A DNA stretch of 64,000 bases, taken from positions 2,542,001-2,606,000 of the forward strand of contig NZ_CP016793.1 in NCBI RefSeq assembly GCF_001701025.1, read 5' to 3'. Each line of letters begins with the position of its first letter. Position 1 is the first letter of the stretch. Below are positions 1 to 7,544 of this stretch, piece after piece. A program made the position numbers and the translations under genes. This DNA comes from Lentzea guizhouensis (GTDB lineage: Bacteria > Actinomycetota > Actinomycetes > Mycobacteriales > Pseudonocardiaceae). The notes below the pieces were generated by a model. The model did no database searches. It had not been told where the DNA came from and worked only from the letters and a program-made list of their open reading frames with translations.

Positions 1-617
1 CCGACGTCGGCGGCCTTGGTGAAGATACCGCCACCGACACGCATGAACATCGCGAGCAGCGCGGCACCGAAACCGAAGCCCTCCAGGACCTTCGGGGCCT
101 GACCGGCGTACACGAGCACGACGAGCGCGGCACCGAAGAGGCCGAGACCGACCGTGGTCATGCCGACCACGCCGCCGGTGCGGAACGCGATGCGCGTCGC
201 CTTTTCGCGACCGCCTTCTTCGTTCGCGGCGGCGGCGACACGCACGTTGGCGCGCGTGGACAACCACATGCCCAGGTAGCCGATGATCGCCGAGAACGCG
301 GCACCGACGATGAAGAACAAAGATCGGCCGATTCGTTCAGCCAAATCATCTGCCGGTAGCGCGAACAGCAGCACGAACACGATCACGACAAAGATGCCGA
401 GCGTGCGGAACTGCCGGTTGAGGTAGGCCGCTGCGCCCTCCTGAACCGCCTTGGCGATGTCCTGCATCTTGTCGGTGCCCTGGCCGGCGGCCAGCACCTC
501 CTTGAGCAGCACGTACCCGACGGCGAGAGCAGCCAGGGCGACCACGGCGACCACGGCTACGACGCCGCGATCACCTCCGGAGAGCTCGAGGCCCTCCGCG
601 AGGAATTGCCGGGACAT
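1..617 (-). CDS. hppA: K+-insensitive-type pyrophosphate-energized proton pump, N-terminal part
   Basis: Membrane-bound pyrophosphatase that couples PPi hydrolysis to proton export. Only about the first 205 residues lie in the window; the gene runs off the left edge. Visible features are several hydrophobic spans, the conserved EGAAAYLNRQF segment near residue 60, and RVGGGIFTKAADVG at the window edge, a signature of this family. The catalytic aspartate cluster lies outside. The ATG at 615-617 is chosen because AGGAGG sits seven bases upstream. The neighbouring helicase is divergent. Assignment to the K+-independent subclass cannot be checked, since the diagnostic residues are not in view. 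Confidence 0.9.
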   Translation of the reverse strand, partial: MSRQFLAEGLELSGGDRGVVAVVAVVALAALAVGYVLLKEVLAAGQGTDKMQDIAKAVQEGAAAYLNRQFRTLGIFVVIVFVLLFALPADDLAERIGRSLFFIVGAAFSAIIGYLGMWLSTRANVRVAAAANEEGGREKATRIAFRTGGVVGMTTVGLGLFGAALVVLVYAGQAPKVLEGFGFGAALLAMFMRVGGGIFTKAADV

Positions 618-680
618 CCGTCCTCCTGGTGAGTTGCCATGTGCAGCGCCAAGGCAGACCAGCCGCCCAGCGCGACGTGA

Positions 681-700
681 CGCATCCCTCATTGGATGCG
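681..700. repeat. Short perfect inverted repeat in the hppA/helicase divergent region
   Basis: Seven-base arms CGCATCC and GGATGCG flank a six-base spacer, 65-84 bases upstream of the hppA start codon. It could be a hairpin in the hppA leader or a regulator site. Seen in the sequence only. Confidence 0.35.
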
Positions 701-832
701 ATGAGCGGGGAGTCTAGGGGCTGGTTGCAACAAGGCAACGAACCGTCCCGAAGCGTGCACACACCGTTATCCGCGCTGGAAGTCGACCGCGGCCCGGTCA
801 GGACTGTCGGTGGTGTATGCGAAGCTCGGGTC

Positions 833-3130
833 GTGGTGGATCAGGGACGCCGGTTGCTGGACCGGGTGCTGGCGGGCACTCCCGCCGGGGAGTCGCCCCT
901 CACGCACGCGCGCGATCTCCCGTTGCGGCAGGCTGATCACGTGCAATGGCCGTCGTGGGCGGCCTCCGCGGTGGTCGCCGCGTTCGCGGAGACGGGTGTG
1001 CGCGAGCCGTGGCGGCACCAGGCCGAGGCGGCCGAGCTCGCGTGGTCGGGCCGGCACGTGGTGCTCGCCACGGGCACCGCGTCGGGCAAGTCGCTCGCCT
1101 ACCAACTGCCGGTGCTTTCCACTCTTTTGGCGGACACGAAAGCCACCGCGCTGTACCTGTCGCCGACCAAAGCCCTTGGCGCGGACCAGCTCCGCTCGCT
1201 CGACGAATTGGGGATCAAGGGGGTGCGCGCGTCGGCCTACGACGGTGACACCCCGATGGCCGAACGCGACTGGGTCAAGGCGCACGCGAACTGGGTCTTC
1301 ACCAACCCGGACATGCTGCACCGCGGAATCCTGCCGCAGCACCCGAAATGGTTGCGGTTCTTCCGGCGGCTGAAGTACGTGGTGATCGACGAGTGCCATT
1401 CCTACCGAGGTGTTTTCGGTTCTCACGTGGCGTTGTTGATGCGGCGGCTGCGGCGGGTCGCCCGCAAATACGGCGCGGACCCGATCTTCGTTTTGGCATC
1501 GGCCACTGTGGCTGATCCTTCCGCTTCGGCGGAAAGGCTGCTCGGGGTGCCGGTTTCCGCTGTCGTGGACGACTTCTCGCCGCGCGCCTCGCGGACGGTC
1601 GCGCTGTGGGAACCGCCACTGACCTCTTTGGAGGGCGAGAACGGCGCGCCGGTGCGGCGGTCGGCCGGCGCGGAGACCTCACGGATCCTCGCCGACCTGG
1701 TGGTCGAGGGCGCACGCTCGCTCGCGTTCGTGCGCTCGCGGCGCGGAGCGGAGCTGACGGCGCTGGGCACCCAGCGGATCCTGTCCGAAGTGGACGGTGA
1801 GCTGCCCGCACGGGTGGCCGCCTACCGGGGCGGGTTCCTGCCGGAGGAGCGGCGGGCGCTGGAGAAGTCGCTGTCCACGGGTGACCTGCTCGGAGTGGCG
1901 ACGACGAACGCGCTGGAGCTCGGCGTCGACATCGCGGGCCTGGACGCCGTGGTGGTGGCCGGTTTCCCCGGCACGCTGGCGTCGTTCTGGCAGCAGGCCG
2001 GCCGGGCGGGGCGGTCCGGTGACAGCGCGCTGGTCGTGTTCGTGGCGCGGGACGACCCGTTGGACACGTACCTGGTGCACCACCCGTCGGCGGTGCTGGA
2101 CCGGCCGGTCGAGGCGACCGTGCTCGACCCGATGAACCCGTACGTGCTCGGACCGCAGCTGGCCTGCGCGGCGGCGGAGATGCCGCTGACGCGCGACTGC
2201 CTGCCGGACTTCGGCGGGGAGCTGGCGGAGTCCGTGCTGGCGGAGCTGGTGGCGGAGAAACTGCTGCGCAAGCGCCCGGCCGGCTGGTACTGGGCCTCGC
2301 ACGACCGGCCGCACGCCGGGGTCGACATCCGCGGCTCCGGCGGCGACCAGGTGGCGGTGGTGGAGGCCGACTCCGGCCGGATGCTCGGCACGGTCGACCC
2401 GGGATCGGCCTGCTGGCAGGTGCACCCCGGTGCCGTCTACCTGCACCAGGGCCGCTCGTACGTGGTCGACGAGCTCGACCTGGACAGCGGCCTCGCGATG
2501 GTGCACCGCGAGGACCCGGAGTGGACGACCCAGCCACGCGACTGCGTGGACATCACGGTGGTGCGCGAGGTCGAACGGCGCGACTTCGGCGGTGTCTCGG
2601 TGTCGCTGGGCGAGGTGGAGGTGACCACGCAGGTCGTCGGCTACCTGCGCCGGCTGCCGTCGGGCGTGGTGCTCGACCAGATCCCGCTCGACCTGCCGGA
2701 GCAGACCCTGCAGACCCGTGCCGTCTGGTACACCGCCGACGAGTCGCTGCTGGTCGCCGCCGGTGTCGAGGCGAAACGGATCCCCGGCGCCCTGCACGCG
2801 GCCGAACACGCGGCGATCGGCCTCTTACCGCTGTTCGCGACCTGCGACCGGTGGGACATCGGCGGCGTCTCGACGGCGGCGCACCCGGACACCGGCGTGC
2901 CGACGGTGTTCGTCCACGACGGCCACCCCGGCGGCGCGGGCTTCGCGGACCGCGGCCACTCGGCGTTGCGGGCCTGGCTGTCGGCGACCCGCGAGGCGAT
3001 CAGGGCCTGCACCTGCCCGATGGGCTGCCCGTCCTGCGTGCAGTCGCCGAAGTGCGGCAACGGCAACGAACCGCTGGACAAGGCCGGTGCCGTGCTGGTG
3101 CTGGACGTGGTGCTCGGCAAAATCACCTGA
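833..3130 (+). CDS. DEAD/DEAH-box helicase with C-terminal DUF1998 (Rv3649 / MrfA-like)
   Basis: Superfamily 2 helicase of about 765 residues, expected to act in DNA repair or processing. Walker A is ATGTASGKS (about residue 82), the motif II box is DECH in VVIDECHSYRG, and a helicase-C domain follows. Near the end a cysteine cluster, CTCPMGCPSCVQSPKC, matches the metal-binding signature of DUF1998/MrfA proteins. The open frame extends upstream to 629, but similarity to actinobacterial homologues as I know them begins around DQGRRLLDRVLAGTP, so GTG 833 (or 836) is preferred. No clear ribosome site precedes it, so the start is uncertain. Corresponds in position to M. tuberculosis Rv3649. Confidence 0.88.
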   Translation: MVDQGRRLLDRVLAGTPAGESPLTHARDLPLRQADHVQWPSWAASAVVAAFAETGVREPWRHQAEAAELAWSGRHVVLATGTASGKSLAYQLPVLSTLLADTKATALYLSPTKALGADQLRSLDELGIKGVRASAYDGDTPMAERDWVKAHANWVFTNPDMLHRGILPQHPKWLRFFRRLKYVVIDECHSYRGVFGSHVALLMRRLRRVARKYGADPIFVLASATVADPSASAERLLGVPVSAVVDDFSPRASRTVALWEPPLTSLEGENGAPVRRSAGAETSRILADLVVEGARSLAFVRSRRGAELTALGTQRILSEVDGELPARVAAYRGGFLPEERRALEKSLSTGDLLGVATTNALELGVDIAGLDAVVVAGFPGTLASFWQQAGRAGRSGDSALVVFVARDDPLDTYLVHHPSAVLDRPVEATVLDPMNPYVLGPQLACAAAEMPLTRDCLPDFGGELAESVLAELVAEKLLRKRPAGWYWASHDRPHAGVDIRGSGGDQVAVVEADSGRMLGTVDPGSACWQVHPGAVYLHQGRSYVVDELDLDSGLAMVHREDPEWTTQPRDCVDITVVREVERRDFGGVSVSLGEVEVTTQVVGYLRRLPSGVVLDQIPLDLPEQTLQTRAVWYTADESLLVAAGVEAKRIPGALHAAEHAAIGLLPLFATCDRWDIGGVSTAAHPDTGVPTVFVHDGHPGGAGFADRGHSALRAWLSATREAIRACTCPMGCPSCVQSPKCGNGNEPLDKAGAVLVLDVVLGKIT

Positions 3131-3156
3131 CCGGTGCCGCCGCTCCTGGCTACGGT
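3127..3156 (+). promoter_or_regulatory. Promoter of the leader ORF and nucleotidyltransferase
   Basis: CTGACC (3127-3132) and TACGGT (3151-3156) are separated by 18 bases and match housekeeping -35/-10 elements. The predicted start of transcription falls on the G of GTG 3163, six bases after the -10, so the transcript would be leaderless. Confidence 0.6.
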
Positions 3157-3162
3157 GTGGGT

Positions 3163-3210
3163 GTGAACGCCTGCAGCTGCAACGCCACCGACCGGACCCG
3201 TCGCCCCTAG
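3163..3210 (+). CDS. Candidate 15-residue Cys-containing leader peptide
   Basis: GTG-initiated mini-ORF reading VNACSCNATDRTRRP and ending at TAG 3208-3210. It starts exactly where the -10 at 3151-3156 predicts transcription to begin. Immediately at its stop codon lies a perfect 8-bp stem (3210-3217 with 3233-3240), followed 35 bases later by the start of a nucleotidyltransferase gene. Promoter, mini-ORF, hairpin and gene in this order resemble translation-sensing attenuators in front of resistance genes. No homologue is recognised; coding status is an inference. Confidence 0.45.
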   Translation: MNACSCNATDRTRRP

Positions 3211-3240
3211 GCGCGGCTGAGTCCGATGCTCCGCCGCGCC
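3210..3240 (+). promoter_or_regulatory. Hairpin between leader ORF and nucleotidyltransferase
   Basis: Perfect inverted repeat GGCGCGGC (3210-3217) and GCCGCGCC (3233-3240) with a 15-base loop. Its 5' arm overlaps the last base of the leader stop codon, so a ribosome ending or stalling there would affect folding. There is no U-tract, so it is more likely an anti-terminator or translational element than a plain terminator. Confidence 0.5.
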
Positions 3241-3275
3241 CGCTCGGCCTTCGCCACGGGTTCCTGGAGTCTGCC

Positions 3276-4049
3276 TTGTTCACGCCTTTCGCTGATCTCG
3301 ACGCACTGCTCGACGACTTCGTCTCGTCGGTGCGCACCATCCTCGGCCCCATCTACGTGGGCTCCTACGTCCAGGGCTCGTTCGCCCTCGGCGCCGGGGA
3401 CATCCACTCCGACTGCGACTTCATCGTCGCCTGCACAGAGCTGCCGTCCGGTGCCGCGCTGGAGGGCCTGCGTGCTCTGCACGACGAGATTCCCACCCGC
3501 CCCGGTCGCTGGTCGACCGAGATCGAGGGTTCCTACGCCGACGTGAAATCGCTGCGGTCGGTGGCGGGTCTCGGTGTTCCGTGGCTGTTCAACGACCACG
3601 GCACCCGAACGCTGGAGTGGGATCTGCACTGCAACTCACCGCACGCCCGCTGGACCCTGCGCAACCACGGCATCGTGCTGGACGGCCCACCGATCACGTC
3701 GCTGGTCGACGAGGTCCCGGCCGAGGTGCTGCGGTCGTCGATGCGGGCCGAGCTGCCGCACGTCCTGACCGGCATCCAGGAGTGGGCCCCGATGGGCAAT
3801 GCCTGGACACAGCGCTACATCGTCGCCGCGTACTGCCGGACGCTCTACACCATCCACACCGGAGAGGTGGAGTCGAAGCGCGGCGCGCTGCGGTGGGGGT
3901 TGAATGTGCTCGATCAGCGGTGGCACCCGCTGATCGAGCAAGTTCTGGCGGACAGGGACCTCGGCTGGGACGCCGACGCGGTCCCCCGTCCGGGGAGCAT
4001 GGAGCAGACCGTCGCCTTTGCGACCTACTGCGAGCAGCTCCAGTTGTAG
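3276..4049 (+). CDS. Nucleotidyltransferase / aminoglycoside adenylyltransferase-like protein (DUF4111)
   Basis: A protein of 257 residues with an N-terminal nucleotidyltransferase fold: GSYVQG is the GS helix and HSDCDF supplies the metal-binding D-x-D, as in AadA/ANT(3'') enzymes. The C-terminal half resembles the DUF4111 domain that follows in that family. It may adenylylate an aminoglycoside or another substrate; resistance is not shown by sequence. TTG 3276 is chosen because GGAG lies six to seven bases upstream and the fold begins right after it. A perfect hairpin terminator follows the stop, so leader ORF plus this gene form a closed unit. Confidence 0.75.
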   Translation: MFTPFADLDALLDDFVSSVRTILGPIYVGSYVQGSFALGAGDIHSDCDFIVACTELPSGAALEGLRALHDEIPTRPGRWSTEIEGSYADVKSLRSVAGLGVPWLFNDHGTRTLEWDLHCNSPHARWTLRNHGIVLDGPPITSLVDEVPAEVLRSSMRAELPHVLTGIQEWAPMGNAWTQRYIVAAYCRTLYTIHTGEVESKRGALRWGLNVLDQRWHPLIEQVLADRDLGWDADAVPRPGSMEQTVAFATYCEQLQL

Positions 4050-4061
4050 CGCGTTTCGTGG

Positions 4062-4099
4062 GCGCGCGCCGCGGGCTCACGGGTACCCGCGGCGCGCGC
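4062..4099 (+). terminator. Strong hairpin terminator after the nucleotidyltransferase
   Basis: Arms GCGCGCGCCGCGGG (4062-4075) and its exact complement at 4086-4099 form a 14-bp stem with a 10-base loop, 12 bases after the stop codon. No U-tract is present, which is usual in high-GC actinomycetes. Confidence 0.75.
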
Positions 4100-4500
4100 T
4101 CTCCACGTGCCGAACACTGTTTTCCCGCCTGCTACCGCATCTCGACCGGATCCCGTGGAACATCGGCGGAATCAGGTTGTCCGTCTCGACAGGACACGCG
4201 GGAGGCGACGGTGTCCACTGTCGTGTGACGAACTCCGGGGAGGAGCCGGCTTCGCCGATCGCGGCAGCGCAGGTGCTCTGCCACTAACGTTCCTCGGTCC
4301 GGTCGTGGTGCGGGAGGCTGTCCTTCGGGGTGCGTGTTCGGCTTTCGTGCCCTCTCCTGCGACCTCCCCCGAAGTGCGGGGTACGGGAGCAGGTCATCGG
4401 ATCGGGCTTGGTGGAACGGCCGTGCAGGGCATCGCCTTCGGGGTTGTCGGGGAGAGTCCACGACGACACCCAGCACGGCCGGGCTCTAGATGTAGTTGTG
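4100..4500. other. Gene-free stretch between convergent genes
   Basis: No ORF here has a ribosome site, protein-like composition or recognisable motif. One imperfectly placed inverted repeat (GGCCGTGC near 4421, GCACGGCC near 4484) is the only structure I see. Confidence 0.4.
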
Positions 4501-5121
4501 TCAGACGGTTTCGAGCTGGAAGCGGGCCGGGGTGTGCAGCGCCTCGGCGAGCGCGTCCTGCACGACGTGCGCGTCCGGCAGGTTCCAGCCGCAGATCGAC
4601 GGCTTGACCCGCCAGTGCACGACACCGTGCGCCATCGGGGTGGGCGGCAGCGGGATGTACTCGCCCTGGCCGTACAGGTGGACGTCCGAGTTGTTGGCCA
4701 GCTCGCCGACGAGCTTCGAGCCGGACTTCACCATGAACATCCACCGGCCGGACGGGGTCGCGGCGATCGGCACGGGAACGCTGATCGCCCGCAGTGCCAC
4801 GGCGGCGCGACGGCCGAGGTCGGTGCCGACCTCGATCGCGTCCACCGCGTGGCCGGTGGCGAGAAGCAGGCTGTAGGAGCGACCCGCCCACCACGTGGCG
4901 ACCTGGTCGGACCGCGTACCGACGCGGTCGACCCAGTCCCGGTGCACGGGGATGGGCCCGTGGAGCTCGAGCCCGCTGCGGCCCGCCCACTGGGTGACTC
5001 CCTGCTCCGAACCGGCCGGATAAGTGCCGGGCAGCACGGGCCAACCGCGGTACGCGAGGCTCACGGCCTCCGCACGCAGTTCGATGCGGAAGGCCCCGCG
5101 CCAGCTATCCGACCAATCCAT
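4501..5121 (-). CDS. Bifunctional DNA primase/polymerase-like protein (AEP fold)
   Basis: A protein of 206 residues of the archaeo-eukaryotic primase-type family widespread in actinomycetes, where it is usually a stand-alone protein. Typical blocks are visible: WRGAFRIELRAEAV at the start, WPVLPGTYPAG, DQVATWWAGRSYSLLLATG, DAIEV and PVPIAATPSGRW. Function in the cell is unproven; polymerase activity is inferred from the fold. ATG 5121 has a purine-rich GGAGG/GAAGGAAG stretch just upstream, and conservation begins there although the frame opens further back. It stands alone, divergent from nothing obvious and downstream of the Tad locus. Confidence 0.7.
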   Translation of the reverse strand: MDWSDSWRGAFRIELRAEAVSLAYRGWPVLPGTYPAGSEQGVTQWAGRSGLELHGPIPVHRDWVDRVGTRSDQVATWWAGRSYSLLLATGHAVDAIEVGTDLGRRAAVALRAISVPVPIAATPSGRWMFMVKSGSKLVGELANNSDVHLYGQGEYIPLPPTPMAHGVVHWRVKPSICGWNLPDAHVVQDALAEALHTPARFQLETV

Positions 5122-5314
5122 CTTCCTTCGCCTCCAAGGCTTTGACTCGACATCGACGTGGTGTCGGTTTCGGTAGGACACCGCGTCGGTGCCGCCACTA
5201 CAACTAACGACACCGGGGCCGGGCTTGGTAACCCCCGCCTCGACAACTGGTCGGTACAGCACGGCGAACGCGCTCGGGGTGAACGGGGAGCCGAACTGCT
5301 CGCAATTGGTTCGA

Positions 5315-5764
5315 TCACCGTTCAGCATGTCCAGGCGCCGGTGTGAGTCCGCTCACCGCCGATGAACGACCGCTCGTCGTGCTCCAAACGCTGCGATCTT
5401 CGGCCGGACCTGCCCTCGACCGCGCGCTCACCGGGCCGAACGGCGTAGTCATCGAGACCTCCACAACCACCTCCCACCCGTTCACCGCACACGATCCGAG
5501 CACGCCACCGTTCTCTCCGGCCACCCGTTTCGCCTGCTCACAGGCGTGCTGATCCCCCTCGGCAAGACGAGCGGCAGCCGCGAGGGCCGCCAGATCGGCC
5601 GCGCCGTTCACCCGGTGTCGAGCGATCACCGCGGCGCCGATCTGTGCACCCGCAGTGGCGACGACGATCAACAGCAGCATCGCCACCACGCCGTTCACCG
5701 CAGCCGATCCGCGCTCGCTGCCAGGCGGTTCACCGTTCGTCCCACCGCTCGTCCCACCGTTCAC
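5315..5764 (-). CDS. TadE/TadG-like pilus-associated protein (Rv3654c-like)
   Basis: A protein of 149 residues with a single membrane span near residues 22-45 (NGVVAMLLLIVVATAG) and a small periplasmic/secreted part, matching the secretion/helicase-neighbourhood TadE-like family. Its GTG start overlaps the TGA of the preceding TadE gene by four bases (GTGA, 5761-5764), which fixes the start and indicates translational coupling. It is the last gene of the Tad operon. The C-terminal third is rich in Ser and Arg and looks poorly constrained. Confidence 0.65.
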   Translation of the reverse strand: MNGGTSGGTNGEPPGSERGSAAVNGVVAMLLLIVVATAGAQIGAAVIARHRVNGAADLAALAAAARLAEGDQHACEQAKRVAGENGGVLGSCAVNGWEVVVEVSMTTPFGPVSARSRAGPAEDRSVWSTTSGRSSAVSGLTPAPGHAER

Positions 5765-6096
5765 CGCGGCTCCAGAACGGCGAACGCAGTAGCTCTGAGT
5801 GGCACGCCGAGCGGTCCGCGCAGCCGCACGACGACCCGCACCGCATCACCTTCGTCTTGGAACTCCGCCGTTGCACCAGGCGCAATCTGCGCGACCGCTT
5901 GAACTCCACGCTCCCGCTCACCTCGCGCCGACAACCGCGCCGCCTCCCTCGCGGCATCCGTGCACCGCAACTGCTCGATCACCGCCGTGAGCCCCGCAGC
6001 CGCGAGTCCCATGACGATCAGCAGCGCACACACCGCGATCGCCGCCTCCACCGTGACCATGCCGCGGTCATCAGTCTCAGACCGACGACAACGCAC
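5761..6096 (-). CDS. TadE-like minor pilin (Rv3655c-like)
   Basis: A protein of 111 residues with DRGMVTVEAAIAV, the Glu-containing TadE signature in which a prepilin-type cleavage site is followed by a hydrophobic helix (about residues 12-38). It likely acts as a pseudopilin or pilus-assembly factor. GTG 6096 overlaps the preceding DUF4244 gene by 20 bases; ATG 6060 inside the signature is a less likely start. Neighbours on both sides belong to the same operon. Confidence 0.7.
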   Translation of the reverse strand: MRCRRSETDDRGMVTVEAAIAVCALLIVMGLAAAGLTAVIEQLRCTDAAREAARLSARGERERGVQAVAQIAPGATAEFQDEGDAVRVVVRLRGPLGVPLRATAFAVLEPR

Positions 6097-6238
6097 GCTG
6101 TATCAGCCCTTGCAACAGGTTCTGCACGAAGTCGCTCGTCACGATCACGTAGACGACGCCCGCGAGCGCCGCCGCGGCCAGCGTGCCGATCGCGTACTCG
6201 ACCGTGCTCATGCCGCTGTCGTCCTTCAGGAGGTCCAC
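6077..6238 (-). CDS. DUF4244 Flp-pilin-like protein
   Basis: A protein of 53 residues: short basic/acidic leader, then GMSTVEYAIGTLAAAALAGVVY, the typical Flp/DUF4244 type IVb pilin signature with Glu at +5 after the Gly cleavage site. This is probably the major pilin subunit. GTG 6238 is chosen because AAAGG lies eight bases upstream and the leader then has the family's usual length. If the TadC platform is broken (see 6258-6783), this pilin may no longer be assembled. Confidence 0.75.
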   Translation of the reverse strand: MDLLKDDSGMSTVEYAIGTLAAAALAGVVYVIVTSDFVQNLLQGLIQRALSSV

Positions 6239-6257
6239 CAGGTTCGCCTTTCTCGTC

Positions 6258-6783
6258 TCAGTCGAGGAATTGACCGGCCAGTCCCAGCACCACCGGCAGC
6301 ACGCCGAGGCACAGGAACGCCGGCAGGAAACACAGTGCGAGCGGCGCCGCCACCGCCACCGCGGCCCGTTGCGCCTTGGCTTCCGCCTGGTCGACGGCAT
6401 CGGCCCTGGTCCGCCCGGCCAGCTCGGCGGCCTGCTGCGCCAACGCCGCCCCCGACCGCGGTCCTGCGCGCCGCCCTGGCCAGCTGGCTGGTCGCCGGGT
6501 CGTCGAGCGCCGTCGCCCACGCCGTGACCGGGTCCGCACCGAGCCGGAGCAGCTCGGCGACGTGACTCAGCTCCTTGATCCCGGTCGCCGCGATGGCGGT
6601 CGGCACCGGCAGCCCGGCTCTGAGCGCCGCGGCCAACAGGTCCCACGCCGCGGCCCGCTCGAACGGCCCGTCAGGATCGACCTTGCCGGGCGGTGGGTCG
6701 TTGACCCTCGGTCTGAGGCGGTCGAGTGGGTCTCGCGGTGTAGGCGCGACCAGGACTGCGAGGGCGAGGAGCAGGTACGTCAT
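6258..6783 (-). pseudogene. TadC-like type II secretion F-domain protein, frameshifted
   Basis: Inner-membrane platform protein of the Tad pilus (Rv3657c-like), expected length about 175-190 residues. It starts at ATG 6783, whose ATGA overlaps the tadB stop, and reads MTYLLLALAVLV through SQLARAARRTA in one frame. The rest of the family's sequence (SGAALAQQAAELAG ... VLPVVLGLAGQFLD) continues in another frame from about 6458 to 6258. The change falls in a G-rich run at 6450-6462 and equals +1 or -2 bases. The downstream frame keeps good coding character, so the lesion is recent, a sequencing error, or a programmed shift. Confidence 0.75.
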
Positions 6784-7544
6784 GGTTCGGTGATCCGTTT
6801 CGTCCACCACAGCCCGGCTGCCAGCAACATCGCGCCGGTGACCAGCAGGGCCTGCCCTGCCGCGGTGCCGATGAGGACGTGCAGTGGCCCTGCTCCGCTG
6901 AGCTCGCCGAGCAGCACGCCGAACACCGGGAGCCCGGCGAGGACCAGCGCACTGGCTCGCGGGCCGGCCATGCGCGCCTGCACCTGTCTGGCGAAGGCGG
7001 CGCGCTGGTCGAGGTCTCTCTTGGTCGCCTCCAGGACGTCGGCCAGCGCCACTCCGTGGTTGGTGGACACGTGCCAGGCTCTGGCGAGTCGGTCGACGGC
7101 CGGTCTCAGGAGTGGCTGGTGCAGCTCTTTCAGCGCTCGTTCGACGTCACCGCCGTTTCTCGACGTTGCCGCGGCTGTCGTGAGCACCTCCTTCGCCGGG
7201 GACGGGGTGTCGTGGGCGGCACCTTCCGCGGCGGTGGCCGGGTGGGCGCCGGTTCTGAGCTCGTCGATCACGCCGCCGAGGCCGTTGCTGAGTGCTTCGG
7301 CCGCGTTGCGCTGGTCGCGTTCTTGGCTGGTGCGCTTCAGGATTCGTTCGATCGTGATTGCGATGACCGCTGCTGCTACGAGGCCTCCGATGCCGGCTGC
7401 TGCGCAGATCGCTGCGGCTGCGGCGAGGGTCCAGAACCACTTCGGTACCTGGATGGTGCGGTTCTTCTTCGGTCTCAGGCGGGTGATCGGTTTGATGTGC
7501 GGCCACGTGAGGAGGGCGGCGGCGAGGAGCAGCAGGCCTAGCAC
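6780..7544 (-). CDS. TadB-like type II secretion F-domain protein
   Basis: A protein of 254 residues with an N-terminal span, a second pair of spans (FWTLAAAAAICAAAGIGGLVAAAV), a cytoplasmic helical T2SSF domain and two C-terminal spans. It forms the inner-membrane platform with TadC. GTG 7544 is preferred over upstream GTG 7577 because GGAGG lies eight bases before it; it overlaps the tadA stop by seven bases. Its own stop overlaps the tadC start as ATGA. Confidence 0.8.
   Translation of the reverse strand: MLGLLLLAAALLTWPHIKPITRLRPKKNRTIQVPKWFWTLAAAAAICAAAGIGGLVAAAVIAITIERILKRTSQERDQRNAAEALSNGLGGVIDELRTGAHPATAAEGAAHDTPSPAKEVLTTAAATSRNGGDVERALKELHQPLLRPAVDRLARAWHVSTNHGVALADVLEATKRDLDQRAAFARQVQARMAGPRASALVLAGLPVFGVLLGELSGAGPLHVLIGTAAGQALLVTGAMLLAAGLWWTKRITEP

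Noticed and set aside
629..832. 68-residue N-terminal extension of the helicase frame
   Set aside because: No ribosome site at ATG 629, and family-like sequence begins only near residue 69.
3276..4049. Naming the nucleotidyltransferase aadA
   Set aside because: The fold and motifs fit the family, but the sequence is too different from known AadA as I remember it to claim the substrate.
4107..4607. Open frame of 166 codons on the + strand in the 4.1-4.6 kb gap
   Set aside because: Arg/Ala-rich composition, no ribosome site, and its second half lies antisense to the primase-like gene.
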